A DNA stretch of 64,000 nt from Phallusia mammillata (Eukaryota; Chordata; Ascidiacea; Phlebobranchia; Ascidiidae), in the NCBI GenBank assembly GCA_003260075.1, contig QLIY01000463.1, positions 54,679-118,678 of the forward strand, given 5' to 3'. The translations under genes were made by a program, and so were the position numbers. The notes beneath the pieces were generated by a model that saw nothing but the letters and a program-made list of their open reading frames with translations, was not told the origin of the DNA and searched no databases. This document shows positions 50,298 to 61,544 of this stretch, piece after piece (position 1 is the stretch's first letter; each line of letters starts with the position of its first letter).

Positions 50298-50796
50298 TGC
50301 TGTTCGTTGTTTTTGTACTATTTTTTTCGATTCCTTTGCATATATCTTATATTGTACAAAACACAAGGTTTGCCGTCTGTTTACGAAAAAAAAAAAATAT
50401 ATATATTTCGAGACAAACAAAATGTTTCGATCAGGCTTATGTAGCGATCATCATATCAAAACATTGAATTTATAGATAATATTGTTGTGCCTTGCAATGG
50501 CTCTGGTAAAAGACCATAATTTCAGATTTCTATGGAATGAAATCATGCGTGACAAGTTCACTTGTCCTGCAAAAAAGTAAGCGTGAGACTGATTGTCGAC
50601 TCGAAACCGTGATTCAAATACTTTAGGCGTGCTGTATTATCTGCATGAAATACACCAGTTAAGTTCAGCCACTGTAGTGTTTACGTCTGGGGGCGTTTTA
50701 AAGTCAAGTTGGGCTATTGAACTGCTTTATTCAACGGACCATTTGAGTTTGAATGTACAGTACAGCAACACCAAAGTTGCAAGCTACAAACTCAAA
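50298..50796. other. Intergenic between adhesion GPCR and cyclin K
   Basis: About 500 bases, both genes on the plus strand. It must hold the receptor 3' UTR and the cyclin K promoter or 5' UTR. A short poly-A/TA stretch lies near 50386-50407. The frame continues open upstream of the cyclin K ATG without another ATG. Confidence 0.5.
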
Positions 50797-53462
50797 ATGA
50801 CTGTGGAAAAAGGTGAAACACAAAATATGCCATGTTGGTATTATGACAAAGCAGATTTGAAGAAAACGCCTTCATTGCAAGATGGAATAAATGCAGAAAC
50901 CGAATCAAGATATCGTCGTGAAGGCCCAAGATTTATTTTTGACATGGGAACAAGAGTAAGTGTTAGAGTAAAGTAATTTGACCGAATACATTTAAAGTGA
51001 GTCATTCATTATATTTTGCTTTTTTTGTGTTTTTTGTTACTTTTTAAGCTGGGTTTGCATCATGACACCATAGCAACTGGAATAGTATTTTTCCATCGAT
51101 TCTACATGTTTCATTCATTCAAAAAGTTCCCACGACACATCACTGCCACATGTTGCTTGTTTCTGGCTGGTAAGGTAGAGGAAACTCCGAAAAAATGCAA
51201 GTAAGTAAAAAATTTACATAATTTTTGTGTATAGCTAATAAAGACCTCAAATATCTAAAATGTAACTATGAGTTTCTGGCATTGTTGAGAACGCAGCTTT
51301 ACAAATTGGCAAAACAGATTTAATGGGTGTTTTCAGTTGAAAGGTACAAACTTGTCCAAATAATATAAAATTTGTTGGTGAAAGTTCCATGTTTTTTTTT
51401 AGGGACTAAAATGTTTTAGATCAAAATATGGTATGTAGATTAGCATTAGTTTTGTTTGTTACATTTACTTTCCTTAATTATTTCAGTATGTAAGCTTTTA
51501 AGCATTGTGTATTTTTGTTTCCCAGGGATTTAATTAAAGTGGCAAGAAGCTTGTTAAATGATGCCCAGTTCGCACAATTTGGTAGTGACCCCAAAGAAGA
51601 AGTGTTGACCTTTGAAAAGGTTCTGTTGCAAACAATTAAGTTTGATTTAACAGTGGAACACCCTTACAAGTATATGGTCCAGTATGCCAATGCACTAAAA
51701 GGTAAGGAAATTGTTTCATCCTTTTTCAAACAATGAATAATTTGTCAGATGTATTAAAATATATATACTAAACAAGTGATTTTTAATTGTAGGGGACCGA
51801 GCAAAAATTGAGAAGTTGGTGCAAATGTCATGGACTTTCATTAACGACAGCCTGTGCACATCATTATGTTTGCAATGGGAACCACAAATTGTTGCTGTCG
51901 CAGTGATGTATTTGGCAGGTGTGAACAGATACAAATTTCTTTTCGACCATAGTATGCAAATCCCATTGAATGCATTTTACCCATTCAGCTGTCACTAAGC
52001 ACTCCCACATGATTTATATATGAGTGTTCTGTGATTGCTGGTCTGCATCAACGCTTCAGGGCTGATCCCAGTTATAAATTTATGTTCATCATAACACATG
52101 TTTTGGGATTTTTTCCAGTGGAGATAAACACAGTTTATTGTCTTTGAAGGTCGACTGTGCAAATTTGAACCACAGGATTGGGCATATAATCGCGGCAGGT
52201 GGTGGGAACAGTTTATTGATGACATAAGTATTGAGCTTCTGGAAGATATTTGTCATCAGGTATGTGCAATTACCATTTTCACTTGGTAGAAAATCACAAT
52301 CAATCAGTACATCAGACCACCAATATTACTTAATGGTATCTTTGTCAGGTTTTGGATCAATATTCGCATGCCAAAGGAGGCAAAGCTGGATCATCTGGAA
52401 AAGCTAAACGCGAGCGACCAAAGACACCTGGGGATGCAGAGAAAACAAATGAACCCCAGGTAAATAGATATGCACATAGAATCAATCCCTGTAGAGTGAA
52501 GTAAACATTTTGGATTAATTTGCACAGGCCAAAACCTCAAGAAGTGAATCACATAAAAGCTCCCAGAAGTCCAAGCCTTCCCAGAGCCATTCAAGCCAAG
52601 TGAGTATTTACAATATAATTTGTACTTTGTCACACTGTAATAAATGCTGTTTATTAGGCTACAGGAAAAAAGTCCCACTCCTCGCAGAGTTCACAAAACC
52701 AATCCACATCAAACAACAAATCCCAGTCATCTTCTAACCAGAGGCGAGCCTCCTCTAATACTGAAGTGGTTGCCATGGATACTGTCGATACTGGGGACCG
52801 AGGCACAATTGAACAGGGAAAGCCACCAGGCAGTAAAACCCAGGTATTAAAAAAATGCCTTGCATAACTGATTTTGTGAAAATGATCACTAGACACATAA
52901 ATTGAGTTTAACCTAAGTTGTCTGAAAATCTGAACAGTTTGTAATATATGTTATTGTGATGTGTCAAGTGCTGTGCATTTCTCTTCAGGTTTCAACAAGT
53001 TCTTCAAAGCCCAAGACACCACCAAATGCACCAAGTGAAATGTCAACTTCTTTCTATAGTAACCTCAACCAATATCAGTCTTTCATGGGAACAACAGTTC
53101 CTTCCACTCTTGCATTTTTACCACCTCCTGCCCAACACAAACCATCACAAGGGTACATTGGACAATATCCTGCCCAAGGGGGACCACAAACACCACCAGT
53201 TCATCAACCATTTACTGCTTCCAGTGGACCACCACCGCCACCAAACTTTTCAACCTTTCCTCCAATGCCTGGTGCATTTGAGGGAAGCTTCCCACCCCCT
53301 GCCCGTTTTCCACACACCACTCCACCTGCAACTGACATGTCTATGTTTCCACCTACCCAAGGAAATTACCCAGCCCACTTCACTGGACAGTCACAGCCTG
53401 GACTAGCAACTGTACGAATAACTGGCAGACGCGACCAGTCTGGTTCACAACCTTGGCCCTAG
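50797..53462 (+). CDS. CCNK: Cyclin K
   Basis: Nine exons in frame: 50797-50955, 51049-51200, 51526-51701, 51793-51918, 52150-52259, 52349-52459, 52528-52599, 52658-52843 and 52989-53462, about 521 residues. Cyclin K activates CDK12 and CDK13, which phosphorylate the RNA polymerase II tail in the nucleus. Diagnostic stretches: [68 protein letters not shown] and LQTIKFDL, together the cyclin box pair. After about residue 275 come a Ser/Lys/Gln-rich linker and a long Pro-rich tail (residues about 365-521), as in vertebrate cyclin K. ATG 50797 gives [19 protein letters not shown] 50827 is an alternative. An AATAAA lies at 53801-53806. Confidence 0.96.
52035..52085 (+). repeat. SINE 3' tail fragment
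   Basis: GATTGCTGGTCTGC followed by a stretch like CATCAACGCT and CCCAGT matches the 3' part of the SINE at 36543-36858. It lies in an intron of cyclin K. Confidence 0.65.
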
Positions 53463-54659
53463 TAAATTACATTTGTTTGTTGGTTCCTGATTTTGCTTCA
53501 TTGCTCGCTAACCCAAAACAAGTGGATTTTGTTACAATTGCTTGTGCTGCTTGACTTTTTCTGGCTGGATATAAAAGTTAGCATTGGTACAGTTGTTTTC
53601 CAGCTTCTGTTAGAAATACAATCACCATGACAAGTTATAAATATGTTATGCTTGGTATGAAACAGCCATCATGCTACCTGCAATATTGCAAGTTGATTAA
53701 ATGGATTTATATTTCTTTTTTTTTTGGAGTGGGGGGCATCATGCAGTTGCTGACTTGCGCTAACCATTCAACCATTTTAGTGCTTGGCAAGCAAGCATTT
53801 AATAAAGCCTTACACATTTAAAGTTGTTTTGTGATATGTCAGTTTATTTAATGACAAATGCTTTGTAAAAAGACTTTGAGGTTGCCATAACTTCAAGCTA
53901 GTTTTATCCCCAGTTCAACAAAAAGCATTAAGTTTGTTCAACTTGTGCCAGTTTTGTTTTACGTTGCAAACACATGTCTTAGGTCGGTGGTTCTCAAAGT
54001 ATGGGTCGCGACCCAAACATGGGTCGCGCAGGGTCACAAAATGGGTCGCGCTGTGGTGATTCAATTCTGCCCAAACGAACTTTTTCAATTTTCAATTCTC
54101 AATCATGACTGAATTATTGTATCATAGGCATTTTATGTTGCTTTATCTTAGTAACCTTGGAGTATTGCAGCATAAGTAAGTGGTTTTCTGAGAGTTTTGA
54201 TAGCACCGTAGCCAAAACAGCCTCACTCGACAACGCTATACAGCAAAATGAACCAATCATTATAACATACAGACAATAGCCTTCCAATTTTCTATTAGGC
54301 ACACGGCGATTGTAACACGTTAGCACGGGGAATGATAGGAGGTTAATCATACGAAACTGAACTTGGAAAGTAACAACTATTCATACAAAAATAAAAAATC
54401 CATTTTTGTTGTTTGAGGCTTGGGTCGCAAGATGTTCATAAAGCTCAGATTTGGGTCGCGGTCAAAAAAGTTTGAGAACCACTGTCTTAGGTCGATAGCA
54501 AACCAGTTTAATGACATCTGCTTTAAAGTGATGAAAAATTTTATTTCATGAACATGTTTAAAATTGAAACATATCAATGCAAGAATAAGCAAGAAATAGT
54601 CACCAACATAAAACAGAACAACTTTGTAAGCAAGAAGTTTGAAAACAATAAGATGCGGA
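53463..54659. other. Tail-to-tail region between CCNK and the coiled-coil gene
   Basis: Contains the cyclin K 3' UTR and poly-A signal, a hAT MITE, and on the minus strand AATAAA at 54540-54545 for the gene that ends at 54660. The frames here carry no domain. Confidence 0.6.
53985..54484. mobile_element. hAT MITE with perfect 8-bp target duplication, second family copy
   Basis: Starts CGGTGGTTCTCAAA, ends TTTGAGAACCACTG; both flanks (53977-53984 and 54485-54492) read TCTTAGGT. It is about 500 bp and clearly similar to 18487-19032. It lies between two convergent genes, just past the poly-A signal of the minus-strand gene. Confidence 0.92.
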
Positions 54660-57600
54660 CTATTTTTGGCATCCAAAAGCTGATGAGAAAAGAAATTCTG
54701 ATGAGGATGGTTGCTCTTTCTCAGGTGCATTAAACGAAAACAAATTTTGGTCCTCTTTAGGAGAACTGTTTCCACCAAAATTAAATGAAAACATGCCATC
54801 ATCACTAGATGGTGACGTTCCTTCAGAAAACATGTTGCCAAAGGAAAATGAAGGATTAGGTGATTTGTTTCCTTTTACTGGAGATTTATTGGTTGAACTG
54901 GTCTCCTGAAAAGAACCAAACCCTGCACCAAATGAAAATGGTAAACCAGCGCTAGAAGATGGTTCTTCCGTAGCACCAAAACTGAAACTAGTTGGTGAGC
55001 TTCTACTTTTAGAAAAATTGCCATATTCCACTTCATCCGATGCAGAGCTGGTTCCTTGTCTGTCAGAGCTCTGTCCACCAAAACCCAAGAAAAACTGGCT
55101 TTCTGGTGATTTTGACTTTTTCTTTAAGCTTGTCCCTGGCAAGGTAGGAACAGCAAACTCAAATTCATTCTTCTTTGTCTCCGGAGATGGTGTTTTCTGT
55201 CCAACCTGTTGGTTTAAAATAAGAACTTACCATGTTAGAATATTGTATGTCTCATAGTACTGATGGGGCAGTTTTCAAGCTCTAAATTTTGCAGACAGAA
55301 ACGCATGGGTCCCCAAACTGCACAGAAGTATGCATTATACAAGTAACAAACCAGAAATGATAAAGCATCCCCTCCAGCATATTGTAAATTAGATGCCATG
55401 CGGAAATCATCCCCGGGCATTTCTTCGAACTCCGCAAGCAATTTTCTGTGCTCTTCAAAGATGGCTTTGCCCATTTCTGGTGTTGAACCTAGCATTCAAA
55501 AATATTTACTGAAATAAGCGGATAAACCAAGTGACTCTTTACGACCAAAAATATCAAATTTTGAGCTAAAATAGGAATAAAACTATAACCTAAAATTGAT
55601 TGTAAATACTAAGACCCACCAGTGGATATGCTACTTGTTCGTTCAGGTGTGGTGGATGTGCTTGATATCGGACTCTTGGTATTGGCTTCTTCTTCCTGTT
55701 TTGAACTTACATTAGTAACAGAGTTAAAAATTCATAATCGACCTGATCATGGCAGATAAGACACTTATGGATGCTGTGTGAAGACCCTTGAAACATTGAA
55801 CATTACTTTTTGCTCCCAACCAACAAATATCATATCTGTATTTTAGTTTGTTCCCGTGCAAATGTCCTTTTCTAATTTGCAGAAGGCTTGTACTACCATT
55901 TAGTTTCATAAAATGATTTCATTACCACACTTGGCATTGGAACATCATAGACAGGTCCATCAAAGAAGCTTAACATTGTTTTAGGCCTGGAAGCATCTTC
56001 TTTAGAGGGAACTGGAACACTTTCAACATCATCCATTTCTTCCACAACATCATTTTGTTCACTATAATGCAATCAATATTAAGTATGTAAAAATAGAATA
56101 ATTTATTATGCTTAATACAACAATTAGGTGAACTGGTAATATTAGAACTATCATCATTATGTCAATTGTATTAAAAATATAAAGGTTATTCAACGCCTCC
56201 CTGCTATCACATTTCCTTTGCATTTTTTTATTAATGTTTTTCACATTTGACAGAACAATTCAAAGTTATTACTACAGTGAAACTTAATCAGAAATGAAAG
56301 AAAAATACAAAATTTCTTTGCCAATATTGAAAACTAGTTTTTGAAAGGCTCAAATGCACAAAATAACGACAATGGAAAATTTACATGCAAAAGTTAATCA
56401 CTTTTTTTTTTCAGTAGAGCTGAACCCACCTCTGCACTTGTTCTAAGATGAGTTGTTCACCTTGTTCTAGCACTTTCTTCTGGATAATTTTTTCCTGGAT
56501 TTGTCGAATCAGGGGTACCTCTGTTACCTTTGGTGCTGGTTGAGTGACTGGTGGTTGTGACCAGTTGGGAGTTGATTTTTCATCTTAGATGAGTGTAATG
56601 GTTACATACTATCAACACACTGTACTTAGGCAAACCCCAATTACTGTTGTTAGAGCCACAAATTACATAAAATACATTAAAATTAAAATAAGTTATACTA
56701 GAATGTGTCAAATAAAAAACAGGTCTTGTTTACACATTTACTTTAACCTGTGAAAACATCTAGTTAGAAACCAATCAGACATTTTTGTGGTAATGTTTAC
56801 ACATTTTATATTCACAAACAATCACAAATAATAAAAAATGTTGAAAATATTTAATGATTCAAAACCCAAGACACTACAGCATACAAAACTGTAGTTTTTA
56901 ACCTGCATTCATTTCCCAACTGGTATAACTTCTGATTTTTTTCAACACAAAATACTGTCAACTGTGTAAGTAAAATAAAATTTCACTCACAATCTATTAC
57001 AGGTTTCTTGGGAGAAACTGGCTTTTTGGCAGCCATCTGAACTTTTGGTAAACTTGGTACAATTTTTTCAATTTTCTTGGCTTGTTTTGGCCTTGGTTTA
57101 ACTGGGGACTGTTTTAGCCAATCAGACAATGACTTTCCAAGCATTGAAGTACTTTTCAAAGTTTCTGGTTTCTATTAAATTATATGTAGCGGTAGACAAA
57201 ATTGCTGAATGCAGATAGTGTTGTAGCAATATTCACATGCTTTGACACAGGTGCTAACTCAACTCTACCTTCAATGGTTTAACTTGAGGAGCAAGAACAG
57301 AAAGTGATCTGCTTCTTTGTAAGGTTGATTCAGGGCTGCTCGCTGCAACAGTTTGTTTCATGTTTTCATGACTGTTGTCTTCCATACAAATACTTTCTGG
57401 TTTTGCCAACTGTTCTGTTGATTTCTAAGCAATATTTAATGATGTGACACTTTGATTTGAGAAATGCTTTCTTTTTCCTTGTCTGTGGGAGTTCAAGCTG
57501 TAATAACTCAAGCTGAATTTAATGCGTGAAAACAAAGAATTTACAATTGTGAATAATATAAATGAAACAAATTTAAAATGTGTTTCATAAACTGTTAATG

Positions 57601-57689
57601 GTGTGGTTAATATTTTCCTATTAATAAAATCTCCTTTCAAGTAGAGCAATTGCGACGATTCAGGGTCATTGAAAAAAGATTAAAAAAAT

Positions 57690-57766
<77 letters not shown>

Positions 57767-60700
57767 TGTATTTTTTTTTTTTGCGAAAACAAATGCAATC
57801 CGCTTCGACAAGCATCAAAAAATGGACACACATATTTTTTTTGCTTTTATTTATTGGTTTTATCCTGTGTAATGCATTTTAATCATAAACATTACTGCCA
57901 AGGTATCAGTCCTGGACTGACGATGACAACAGAGATAGTTGAAACGTCTGAATAATGTATTCTATATATACCAGTACCTTGGCAGTAATGTTTATGAAAA
58001 AAATACATTTCAATTTGGAGTATAATGTTCCTAACTAAATGCATTTGTTTTCGTAAAACAAATAAAATAAAAGGGAGCATAACAACAATACACACAACAA
58101 AATATTTAAATACAAAACCTACTGTTGTATTGGATTTTGCAGGAATAGAAAACAGTGATGGGATATTTGGTAAACTGCTGCTTATTGCACTGCTAAGTAA
58201 GCTACTTCCACTTGATCCAAATTGTTGGTCAGTAGAACTTTTAGGTTTCTTTTTAAAAAATCCTTCAAAGCTTGGCAGCTGTCAAATACAAATAAAACAA
58301 TTGGTCTTTTTATTGGCCAAATAACACTGTTTATTTGGTTTAACTACCAACCATGGTTTTAAGCTGGAATTTATTTTTTTCTCTTCGCTGTTCTACAGGT
58401 GCACTTGTTGAAAATTGACATTCCATTGGTGTTGGTTCTGGCAATTGTGGTCTAGCTTGTACCTTAAAACATTTTTGAAAATACATTTAATATTTTTTTC
58501 CTGTTGTCAAGTGTGTACGACCATAAAATACATTGCTGCCATTTGAAGTAAATTTCAACAAGACCAAATTTGACAACGTTAGCAGCTCTATAAGTATTTT
58601 TTCTTCACAAGATTTATAATGTCAAGACGAATTGGGTCCATTGCAACTTATAAACCACTTTTAGGTATATTCAGAATAATTAATTAAAAGAAAATTCTTG
58701 TCAAATTGGAATGGTTATTATTTAGAATTATCTACATAGAATTTAAACTGTATCTGTTTTAAAGACAATAAAACTGAGTAAAACTTTTGATACTGACCCT
58801 AACGGACAGAAACAAAATTCAGCAGCTTTTTATAACACAGTAATTGCAACACAAATAATTTTAACTTTAAAAACATGGTGAAACATCCTTGCAACCTTGT
58901 TCTTTTTCCTCTCTAGCTCTTTAATTTCCTTTCTTGATTTTTTGATGTGATTCAGATTTTCTGGTGTTTTTCTCTGGACATCTCTTAATTTAATCATTTC
59001 TTTTGCCCTTGTATTTGTCGGTCAAAGAAAATAAAAATATACTACACAATCTGATGATCCAATTCCACTAATAAAGTCTTTAAATGGCCATTTTAATTCA
59101 AAAAGTTACTTTTTTACACTACCTGTAAAAACAAGTACATCAAAGAAACCAACACAATGCATTACTCGGTCCCGAATAAATTTTGAAATATAATCTGAAG
59201 ACTTTTTGCAAAAACATTATTTTTAAAAACTGGCAGAAATAAAATGAAACTGTTTTTATTAGAACATTAAAAGGATACAATGCGACTCCCCATTCAGTAA
59301 TTGTCTTAAACTTGAGGTTGGAGGGATCTGAAAACAGACATTAGTATTTTACATGTGTTGGCAATAAAACAAGTCCCTTTATCTAATAGAGCAATAAAGT
59401 TGTGATTATATCAATAGTCTGTGTAGCAATAACCCTTAAATAAACTAACAAACCCTGTTTTGCTCTCCTATTTTCTATATCTTGCTTTTGCTCCTCAATC
59501 TGTTTTTCTCTTGTTTTAACTGCCTCTTGCATTTCTTCTACTTCTGCCATGTGTTCCCTTAACTTCACAACCATTGGTATTTCATCATAAATTTTCATTC
59601 TTTGTTGGACCTTTTCCTTGTACTCCTCATACTTTGAATTGCACTCTTCTCTAAAAAATATTACATATAGTGCTGTACTGTTGGTGTGCAAAAGTAGTAT
59701 GTACGCCATGACTTTAAAAAAACTGCTTCAAACTGACAGAAAAAATATCTAAATTAATCCCCAAAAAATGCAAACAAAAACACTCGTTTATTAAAAACTG
59801 TGGATTTAAAAGCGAATTGACCACTGGCAGCACATCAGTATAAGGGCAGCCTTCTTCCTAAAACAAACAGGTAAAGAACTTACAGAATTTTTGACTGGTT
59901 TTCCTGTTCCCTCTCAAATATTTCTTCCTTGTTTCTTACTTGTTCTCTCAGCAGTTCTTCAGTATCGTGAAGCCTTTGTGTTGCAAAAAACGATGTATTT
60001 ACAGGTTTGGTTGTTTTTTTCATGAACTGTATGTGAATTTAGGTACACTATTCATGATTTTGATTAATCTGAGCAAAAAATCAAAGCCAGTACATTTGCG
60101 TAAAACATAATGACTTTTGACAAGTGCTATTGTCATTATCAGGTCATAAGAATTATATGTGAATTACAGTAGTAATAAAACTTATTTAAATACCAAAAGA
60201 CAGTTTTAAGATGCTGAGCGTAATTGAAAGCAAGACCTTGTATCACAGCAAAAAGAGTACTTGCAAAAACAATCAACAAAATTGTAAGTTAGCTGCAGAC
60301 AGTGCACACTGTTTTAACATGTGAAGTCCTGTCAGTAAAGATGGTGACAAGACTTTGGCTGTATAACATTTGTTGAAGAGTGTTAAGTATTATGCATTTC
60401 GAGGCCTGTGTTATACTCATTTCGCACCATGCGTTTTAATTACATGATTCGCATTTTTGTGCTGTTATGCTATTAGCCACAAAATATTATGTTAAGTCTT
60501 CTGAATGTTATGAGCTTGCCTCAAAATTTATTCACAAGTCTTCGGCAAGTTATGCTTTCCATACATAAGCAGTTTAACTTACATCTTTATTTGTTGTTTT
60601 TGGTTTTCGAAAATGTAGCTTGTGTGCTGGATTGCCATTTCCAATTGCTGGTTATCTGAATCCAACTTCATAGATTCTCCCCTCTTTTCTTTTATTTGTT

Positions 60701-61151
60701 TTTCAATTTCTGCATCCAAAATGAACACTTTTTCAGATGCCATTTTTTTAATTTCACAATAAAAAATTATATACTCATAGAAAATCTATATTGTTTCTGT
60801 CATTAAAATATAACAATAGCACATACAACAACTGCCCAATTGTACGGTATTTACAAAAACAATATATAATAAGCTTTTTCGTCTGTATTGTATGACAAAG
60901 TTTGCACAGCACACCAATGTTTAAACAAACTTGTTAACTTAAAATCAAAACATTCACAGATATTGTAAAGCAACAGGTTTTCATAACTAAAAATTTTAAC
61001 TGTAAGAACTTTTTAATAATATATACATCATACCTTCAATTCTTTGTTTTTCTGTTGCAATCACATTCCTTTTGTCTTCAATCTCAGTGCGCAGCTTTCG
61101 GAGAGCTTGATTGAGCTCTACTGGGACTCCACTTTCATCAAATACAGCCAT
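54660..61151 (-). CDS. Coiled-coil protein with FG-rich tail, possibly SIX6OS1-like
   Basis: Fifteen minus-strand exons, all phases consistent, about 781 residues: 61034-61151, 60583-60709, 59884-59973, 59454-59650, 59279-59327, 58896-59007, 58352-58462, 58123-58278, 57269-57424, 56991-57171, 56430-56583, 55926-56061, 55620-55695, 55352-55488 and 54660-55205. Residues 1-230 are nearly continuous Glu/Lys coiled coil (RKLRTEIEDKRNVIATEKQR; KYEEYKEKVQQRMKIYDEIP). A short block ITEWGVALAKEMIKLRD follows. The middle is Ser/Pro/Lys-rich, and the tail has many FSFG and FG motifs (SFSFGAT, PFSFGAGFGSF, MFSFNFGGN). Length, coiled-coil head and the block after it recall the synaptonemal-complex protein SIX6OS1, from memory only. 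The FG tail would also suit a nuclear-pore-linked protein. One weak donor (after 59279, GTATCC) is needed to keep frame. Confidence 0.72.
57691..57766. other. Run of 76 C (probable sized gap)
   Basis: Lies in the intron between exons 8 and 9 of the coiled-coil gene. No duplicated flanks. Proline or glycine runs in frames crossing it are artefacts. Confidence 0.7.
57884..57996. repeat. Perfect 22-bp inverted repeat, 69-bp spacer
   Basis: 57884-57905 (CATAAACATTACTGCCAAGG plus TA) and 57975-57996 are exact reverse complements. The unit would fold into a long hairpin or could be a small MITE. It is in an intron of the coiled-coil gene. Confidence 0.85.
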
Positions 61152-61544
61152 AACTATGTCACATACAAAACCTATCTACAAAAATCTACAATAAAAAAAT
61201 ATTGCAACCCTTAGTGCAAACATGTAAAACAACATTACACATTTCAAAATGTTTTCTCAACACAAAAGTGACAAGTGCATAACTAGAATAAGAGACAAAA
61301 ATGTAAGCCTTTCTTTGTGCAACAATTCTTTGAAGTGCACAAAAATATAAAGGTAACATATTTTTTTAATAGTCAATGCACTTTATACAAACTGTGGTTG
61401 GTAAGCAAAAGATTGAAGAGCACACACAATATCAGCCTATAAGTTCTGCAGTGGCAACAAAAAAAACATTGGACTTGTTGCAAAAAGAAGTTTGTTGCAT
61501 AGAAAAAGCAAAGCACAGAAATTTATACTGTGTCAAACTGATGT
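61152..61544. other. Short gap between PLA2G12 stop and the next minus-strand start
   Basis: Only 393 bases separate the two same-strand genes, so this must hold the PLA2G12 3' UTR and the next gene's 5' region. A minus-strand ATTAAA variant poly-A signal is read near 61365. Confidence 0.5.

Noticed and set aside
50593-50796. N-terminal extension of cyclin K
   Set aside because: The frame is open but starts with TTG and has no ATG before 50797; vertebrate cyclin K begins only a short distance before PCWYxDK.
57637-57955. Poly-glycine and poly-proline open frames across 57691-57766
   Set aside because: They exist only because of the 76-C run, which is probably a gap; no homology on either side.
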